This document shows positions 6,199 through 9,118 of a DNA stretch of 9,118 nt, piece by piece. Each line of letters starts with the position of its first letter. The first letter of the stretch is position 1. The stretch covers positions 1 through 9,118 of the forward strand of contig JAGLLQ010000453.1 of assembly GCA_023140455.1 (NCBI GenBank). Direction: 5' to 3'. This stretch comes from Desulfobacteraceae bacterium. GTDB lineage: Bacteria; Desulfobacterota; Desulfobacteria; Desulfobacterales; Desulfobacteraceae. The position numbers and the translations under genes are program-made. The notes under the pieces are model-generated. The model made no database searches, had not been told where the DNA came from, and saw nothing but the letters and a program-made list of their open reading frames with translations.

Positions 6199-6990
6199 CT
6201 ACATAAGAAAATAAGTTATAATATAATCAAAAACCAGAACTAGAACACAGGAAGTGACAACTGCATTTGTGGTGGAAAGACTCACACCTCTGGCACCATA
6301 TTCACCTTTGTTGTTTATATGTGTATAATACCCCTGATAGCAGCATATGGTTGTAACTATAGCCCCAAAAATAAAGGCTTTGACAAAGCCTTCTGTAACA
6401 TCCTCCATGACAACACTCTGGATAACTCTTTGTGCATAGATACCTTTATTTGCATTTGTCATCAATGCACCGGATAAATACCCTCCAAAAATTCCTACTG
6501 CATCAAACAATGCTGTAAGTAAGGGAAAACTAATTAAAGCAGCCACTATTCGGGGGCTGAATAAAAATCTTATCGGATTTATATCCATTGTTTCAAGGGC
6601 ATCTATTTGCTCGGATATACGCATCACGCCGATTTCTGCAGCAATTGCAGACCCGGCTCTTGCAGTTATCATAAAAGCTGCAAGCACAGGACCTAATTCA
6701 CGAATTAAACTTAATGCTACAACAGAGCCAAGTGCCCCTTCTGAGCCAAACTTAGAAAGGGTATAATATCCCTGCAGCCCAAGAACCATACCTGTAAAAA
6801 GTCCTGTAAGAATAATCACAAGCATGGATTTAGCACCTATAAACCAAATATGCTCGATTGTTTTATTAAATTGGAAAGGTGGCAAAAATATATTAACAAT
6901 CCCTGAAACAAGGAATATAATAATTCGACCAACACTTTCAATAAAGTGTATTGAAAAAGACCCGATACTTTCCAAATATTCTCTTACCAT
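6199..6990 (-). CDS. mlaE: MlaE permease of the phospholipid ABC transporter
   Basis: Inner-membrane permease subunit of MlaFED, 263 aa, close to the E. coli length of 260. It is strongly hydrophobic with several membrane segments, and an amphipathic N-terminal stretch (residues 1-40) as in other MlaE/YrbE proteins. The family hallmark is the block at 98-135, with ELGPVLAAF, ARAGSAIAAEIG and RISEQIDALETM, which contains the loop that couples to MlaF. It is the first gene of a five-gene operon. No Shine-Dalgarno is present in front of the ATG; the nearest sequence is the A-rich end of a putative -10 box. The next in-frame start would remove conserved N-terminal sequence, so I keep this ATG. 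Confidence 0.93.
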   Translation of the reverse strand: MVREYLESIGSFSIHFIESVGRIIIFLVSGIVNIFLPPFQFNKTIEHIWFIGAKSMLVIILTGLFTGMVLGLQGYYTLSKFGSEGALGSVVALSLIRELGPVLAAFMITARAGSAIAAEIGVMRISEQIDALETMDINPIRFLFSPRIVAALISFPLLTALFDAVGIFGGYLSGALMTNANKGIYAQRVIQSVVMEDVTEGFVKAFIFGAIVTTICCYQGYYTHINNKGEYGARGVSLSTTNAVVTSCVLVLVFDYIITYFLM

Positions 6991-7314
6991 GATTTTTTTA
7001 TACTTAGTTTTACAGAAAAATTCAAGTTCTGATTAATCATTTGCGGACGGTTGTGGATTGCGGCTCAAATTCAGCATAACTAAAGAACCTTATAAAAGAT
7101 AAATTTTCCCTGCCCTGCACCTCTACATTCTATACTGAACTAATATTATTACAATCATCCAACTTTAAATATACTTATGAAAATTAAAAAAGATACAGAA
7201 TACATCACAGCTGTTGAGAGTGGCGCTTCTTGCTGCCCGAGGGCATTTGTCTTGTTATGTGTTTTTCTTGGAACTAAAAGTTATTGGTAGCTAAGGTTCT
7301 CGATTCACATTAAG
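6991..7314 (-). promoter_or_regulatory. Upstream region of the mla operon with predicted promoter
   Basis: This 324-nt stretch has no credible gene. On the - strand TTGAAT (7025-7020), a 17-nt spacer and TATAAA (7002-6997) make a good sigma70-like promoter. Counting seven bases from the -10 puts the start at 6990, the A of the mlaE ATG, so the mRNA may be leaderless or nearly so. Further out there is a short TGCCC/GGGCA repeat (7234-7245) with a 2-nt centre. Nothing else is recognised. Confidence 0.5.
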
Positions 7315-7569
7315 TTAAAAAATATCTGGTCTTGCGTAATGCCCTACCACATCAAAATCGATTTTTGCTTTTGTAATTTCACATAGATCCAAATCTGCAT
7401 ACAAAATCTCTTCTTTATCCCAAAGTGGTCCAGCAATAACTTCACCAGAAGGAGCAATGATTACATCCAAGAACGAAACAGCGTCCTTCATAGGCAATAT
7501 GACGCATTGTAGCTTGCCAAGTTTCACACGAATCATTTGAAAAGGGCCGCATGAGGTCACCAAATTTAT
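7315..7569 (-). pseudogene. Nitrilase C-terminal remnant, frame-disrupted
   Basis: Remnant of a true nitrilase (nitrile aminohydrolase), broken and very probably inactive. Two frames are needed. From about 7569 to 7466 one frame reads MRPFSNDSCETWQATMRHI then AYEGRCFVLG, which matches the nitrilase segment after the catalytic cysteine. From about 7485 to 7315 another frame reads VIIAPSGEVIAGPLWDKEE and ends GHYARPDIF, which matches the nitrilase C-terminal end. Intact nitrilases have roughly 30 residues between these segments, so an internal deletion with loss of frame is likely. The N-terminal two-thirds, including the catalytic Glu, Lys and Cys, is absent, and a stop (TAG) precedes the first frame. 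Upstream sequence to 7676 shows no further homology. This is a different family branch from the intact carbon-nitrogen hydrolase at 2756-3568. Confidence 0.78.
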
Positions 7570-7602
7570 TCTAGGACTTTTGCATTGTTAATGTTTTAGA
7601 AA

Positions 7603-7622
7603 AGGAAAAATAATTTTTTCCT
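7603..7622 (-). terminator. Possible weak terminator downstream of the DsrE-family gene
   Basis: The arms AGGAAAAA (7603-7610) and TTTTTCCT (7615-7622) are perfect 8-bp complements around a 4-nt loop. On the - strand the hairpin is followed by TTTCT. It lies about 55 nt past the DsrE-family stop. The stem is A/T-rich and the T tract is short, so the call is tentative. Confidence 0.35.
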
Positions 7623-7676
7623 AAAAAAATTTTATTGCCTCTCGACAAGACGACGACTCATATGTGTTAAACCATT

Positions 7677-8021
7677 TCATATTGTTAACAGCTTTTCCTC
7701 ACTTGTCAAAATCTCCGTTAGCGGAGCTCCCCAATACTTGACTTCAATGTTAAGTTTTTCTAAAGTTTCCGTAACTCCTAATTGATCTGCACAAGCCTTG
7801 CATGCCGTTATATGAACGCCTGCTTCTAATGCTTCCTTAACCATTTTTTGAATATTGTCATCTTCACTCACCAATTTAGTAGGTGCGCCCCAGATAATAA
7901 GTGTGACTTTTTCCCACCAACCATGAATAAGAGAATTAACAGTATACATAAATACCATTTTTTCTGCAGTAATCGGATTATCATTAGTCCACAATACATA
8001 GAGATGTGTTTTTTTACTCAT
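7677..8021 (-). CDS. DsrE-family protein
   Basis: Small soluble protein of the DsrE/DsrF-like fold, 114 aa. Members bind or transfer sulfur in some systems, but this branch of single-domain proteins has no settled function. The fold is supported by the N-terminal strand HLYVLWTND, the middle strand VTLIIWGAP (39-47), and the segment GVHITACKACADQLGV (68-83) with C74 and C77 in a C-x2-C arrangement, followed by LNIEVKYWGAPLTEIL. C74 sits where DsrE-like proteins often carry the reactive cysteine. The ATG at 8021 is preferred over a TTG at 8024 because AGAGG (8028-8032) is then spaced 6 nt away. It lies between two decayed genes but looks intact. Its presence along with dsrC fits a sulfur-metabolising host; direct partnership is inference. 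Confidence 0.85.
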   Translation of the reverse strand: MSKKTHLYVLWTNDNPITAEKMVFMYTVNSLIHGWWEKVTLIIWGAPTKLVSEDDNIQKMVKEALEAGVHITACKACADQLGVTETLEKLNIEVKYWGAPLTEILTSEEKLLTI

Positions 8022-8054
8022 CAATTACCTCTCTTTAAATTTTAGGTTTAACGT

Positions 8055-8081
8055 CGCAAATCAGCCGCGCGGCTTTTTGCG
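8055..8081. repeat. GC-rich inverted repeat between the GFA-type and DsrE-family genes
   Basis: A perfect 12-bp palindrome, AGCCGCGCGGCT (8063-8074), is framed by CGCAAA (8055-8060) and TTTGCG (8076-8081), giving a long hairpin with a small internal bulge. It stands out as a GC-rich island in AT-rich sequence. On the - strand, where both flanking genes lie, it is not followed by a T tract, so it is not a standard terminator for the GFA-type gene. On the + strand it is followed by five T residues. It could be a processing or stability hairpin in the intercistronic mRNA, or a mobile repeat. Confidence 0.6.
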
Positions 8082-8100
8082 GCCCGCTGAAAGAACATGG

Positions 8101-8505
8101 CTATGCATCTTCGGGCGAACCCTTTTCATACTGAGGAACATCGTTTGGAATAGTTTCCCACGATGCTTTTGATCCTACAAATATGTGCCTGGATAATGAT
8201 ATTTCAGGATCACCATCCACACATCCTAAAGTTACTCCATGAATTTTACCGTTATATGTGCCACAGAGTGTAGAGCCGCAAATGCTACAGAATAATAGCC
8301 CATCTCCTTTTTTTGATTCATATTTCGTTAATAGATTTTTACCAGAAATCCATGAGAATTTTTCGAAATCGACCAGCGCATATGCTGAAGCTTGAGAGCT
8401 AAATGCCTTTCTACATTCTGGGCAATGACACGAACGTGCGTCATGTAAGTTACCATCAATTTCGTATGTAATTGAACCACAAAAACATGAGCCCGATATT
8501 GTCAT
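8101..8505 (-). CDS. GFA/CENP-V domain zinc-binding protein
   Basis: Protein of the glutathione-dependent formaldehyde-activating (GFA)/CENP-V-like family, 134 aa, the usual length. The zinc-binding cysteines are all present: C7 and C9 in GSCFCGSITYE, C26/C28/C31 in CHCPECRKAF, and C73/C76 in FCSICGS. The order C-x-C, C-x-C-x2-C, C-x2-C is the family signature. Many family members are annotated as GFA without evidence of that activity, and sulfate reducers generally lack glutathione, so the true role is unknown. The ATG at 8505 is supported by a purine-rich site (GGAAAAGG, around 8514-8521) that lies inside the tail of the decayed gene upstream, 4 nt after whose stop this gene begins. Confidence 0.88.
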   Translation of the reverse strand: MTISGSCFCGSITYEIDGNLHDARSCHCPECRKAFSSQASAYALVDFEKFSWISGKNLLTKYESKKGDGLLFCSICGSTLCGTYNGKIHGVTLGCVDGDPEISLSRHIFVGSKASWETIPNDVPQYEKGSPEDA

Positions 8506-8509
8506 TTTT

Positions 8510-8763
8510 CTATTTCCTTTTCCCTTGCATAACTCTTCCAGGCTCCATTACTAATAATGAATCTTCTTCATAAAAGCTTAATACAGCTTCTTTATCTTTA
8601 TTATTTACTGCCAAGTCTAGTTCTTTTACTGCATCATCTAAAGATTGCATGAATTCTCTTTTATCGCCTAACAAGCCCTTATACGGTTCCGCATATCATT
8701 CAATTTTTTATGATATGCGCCCATAGTTATTAGTAACTTTCTTGATAATTCTGTATCACTCAA
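8510..8763 (-). pseudogene. Decayed gene with NTF2/SnoaL-like (DUF4440-type) end
   Basis: Two overlapping frames look like pieces of one broken gene. From 8763 to 8668 a frame reads LSDTELSRKLLITMGAYHK then KLNDM and soon stops. From about 8695 to 8510 another frame reads YKGLLGDKREFMQSLDDAV, then KELDLAVNNKDKEAVLSFY and EEDSLLVMEPGRVMQGK, stopping 4 nt before the GFA-type gene. The second piece resembles the start of NTF2/SnoaL-like domains, where a helix with NKD precedes FYxxDSLLV and a GK turn, and then the remaining two-thirds of the domain is missing. An ATG at 8650 (AGAG upstream) could still give a 46-aa product, but a functional fold seems unlikely. The family match rests on a short stretch judged by eye, and the link between the two frames is inference. 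Confidence 0.5.
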
Positions 8764-8988
8764 TAATCTGGTTGTAAATAGAAGGCATATAAAAATTTAT
8801 CTATTATTTATTTGGAACAACTGCAAGGCAAGCAGGCCGAACGGATATTTACCAATGCTTGAATATTTATAAATATCTGAATATTTCACTATATTATTGA
8901 CACAGCACAGTATTTCATGTACGTAATTAGACATTGATACGTATCAATAATTTAATACAGAATTATTAATTAATACATAGGTGTAGAT
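8651..8988. other. Intergenic region before the ribbon-helix-helix gene
   Basis: Apart from the upstream part of the decayed NTF2-like gene (to about 8763), I see no gene here. The sequence holds a 10-bp inverted repeat CGCATATCAT/ATGATATGCG (8690-8699 and 8710-8719), an AT palindrome ATATTTATAAATAT within 8860-8880, and then the promoter and operator candidates of the ribbon-helix-helix gene (8897-8963). The stretch 8764-8890 has no recognisable content. Confidence 0.5.
8897..8963 (+). promoter_or_regulatory. Candidate promoter and palindromic operator of the ribbon-helix-helix gene
   Basis: TTGACA (8897-8902) with TACGTA 17 nt downstream (8920-8925) is a possible promoter, which would put the start near 8932. 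A perfect 16-bp palindrome, ATTGATACGTATCAAT, occupies 8933-8948, just after that start. Alternatively TTGATA inside the palindrome pairs with CAGAAT (8958-8963) at 17 nt. Either way the palindrome overlaps the promoter or the start site and lies about 40 nt before the ATG, as expected for an autoregulatory operator. Confidence 0.5.
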
Positions 8989-9118
8989 ATGACACAGAAA
9001 GTTACTTTAAGCATTCCTGACATGCTTCATAAAAAACTTGACAAGTGGCGTAAATCTTTTAACCTTTCTAAAATGTTCCAGGAAGCTCTAATGGAAGCAA
9101 TACAAAAAAAAGAAGAAT
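8989..9118 (+). CDS. Ribbon-helix-helix (CopG/Arc-type) DNA-binding protein, 3' end outside window
   Basis: The first 43 codons of a small DNA-binding protein are visible, with the 3' end cut by the window. The sequence MTQKVTLSIPDMLHKKLDKW shows the ribbon strand (VTLSIP) followed by a first helix, then a turn, SFNLSKMFQEALMEAIQ, that fits the second helix of the fold. Antitoxins and small repressors of this type bind palindromic operators as dimers and usually repress their own gene. The ATG is supported by AGGTG (8980-8984) 4 nt upstream and by the promoter-operator sequences before it. Whether it is a stand-alone repressor or the antitoxin of a toxin-antitoxin pair depends on the sequence to the right of the window. 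Confidence 0.75.
   Translation, partial: MTQKVTLSIPDMLHKKLDKWRKSFNLSKMFQEALMEAIQKKEE

Noticed and set aside
7234..7245. TGCCC/GGGCA hairpin with nearby TTGTTATG as an attC or terminator downstream of the nitrilase remnant.
   Set aside because: The stem is only 5 bp with a 2-nt centre, there is no T tract, and the nearby bases do not match the GTTRRRY core.
8022..8024. TTG at 8024 as the start of the DsrE-family gene.
   Set aside because: An ATG follows immediately, and AGAGG is better spaced from that ATG (6 nt).
8666..8675. GCCTAACAAG, which resembles the end of an integron attC site upstream of the GFA-type gene.
   Set aside because: It falls inside a reading frame with coding character (GGC TTG TTA GGC on the - strand, in the NTF2-like remnant), no complementary second arm lies within attC distance, and no integrase is present. 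Chance is the simpler explanation.
8690..8719. 10-bp inverted repeat CGCATATCAT/ATGATATGCG as an intrinsic terminator.
   Set aside because: There is no T tract after the stem on either strand, and it overlaps the decayed reading frames. I record it only as a repeat.

Overview
The window looks like part of the chromosome of an AT-rich, dissimilatory sulfate-reducing member of the Desulfobacterota, most likely near the Desulfobacterales. The pointers are a complete DsrC with both redox cysteines, a siroheme decarboxylase subunit of the alternative heme pathway, an iron-sulfur/flavin electron-transfer pair of the type common in sulfate reducers, and a DsrE-family protein. The genus call is inference; no rRNA or marker gene is present.

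Left part, + strand (1-3568). A 5'-truncated 4Fe-4S dicluster protein and an FAD/2Fe-2S oxidoreductase form a tightly coupled pair, with the Shine-Dalgarno of the second overlapping the stop of the first. They resemble AsrA/AsrB, the hydrogenase beta/gamma subunits and the FloxB/FloxA-like proteins, but both have diverged at motifs I would expect to be conserved. dsrC follows with its own sigma70-like promoter and a strong intrinsic terminator. Next come an AhbA-like siroheme decarboxylase subunit and a carbon-nitrogen hydrolase, 10 nt apart. DsrC and the redox pair plausibly share sulfur and electron metabolism; AhbA would feed the heme for the cytochromes such a cell needs.

Middle part, - strand (3583-7025). 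A five-gene retrograde phospholipid transport (Mla) operon runs mlaE-mlaF-mlaD-mlaC-mlaA, with short gaps or a 4-bp overlap. It would keep the outer membrane asymmetric: MlaA in the outer membrane, MlaC in the periplasm, MlaFED in the inner membrane. No mlaB is present. The predicted promoter places the transcription start on or next to the mlaE start codon. The operon converges on the carbon-nitrogen hydrolase gene, with an A/T-rich inverted repeat across the two stop codons.

Right part (about 7030-9118). This is a looser accessory-like region with decayed genes on the - strand: a nitrilase remnant in two frames, an intact DsrE-family gene, an intact GFA/CENP-V-type zinc protein, and a frame-disrupted NTF2/SnoaL-like remnant fused just upstream of it. 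The window ends inside a + strand ribbon-helix-helix regulator gene, preceded by a perfect 16-bp palindrome that is a good candidate for its own operator. I see no tRNA, rRNA, CRISPR array, insertion sequence or integrase.
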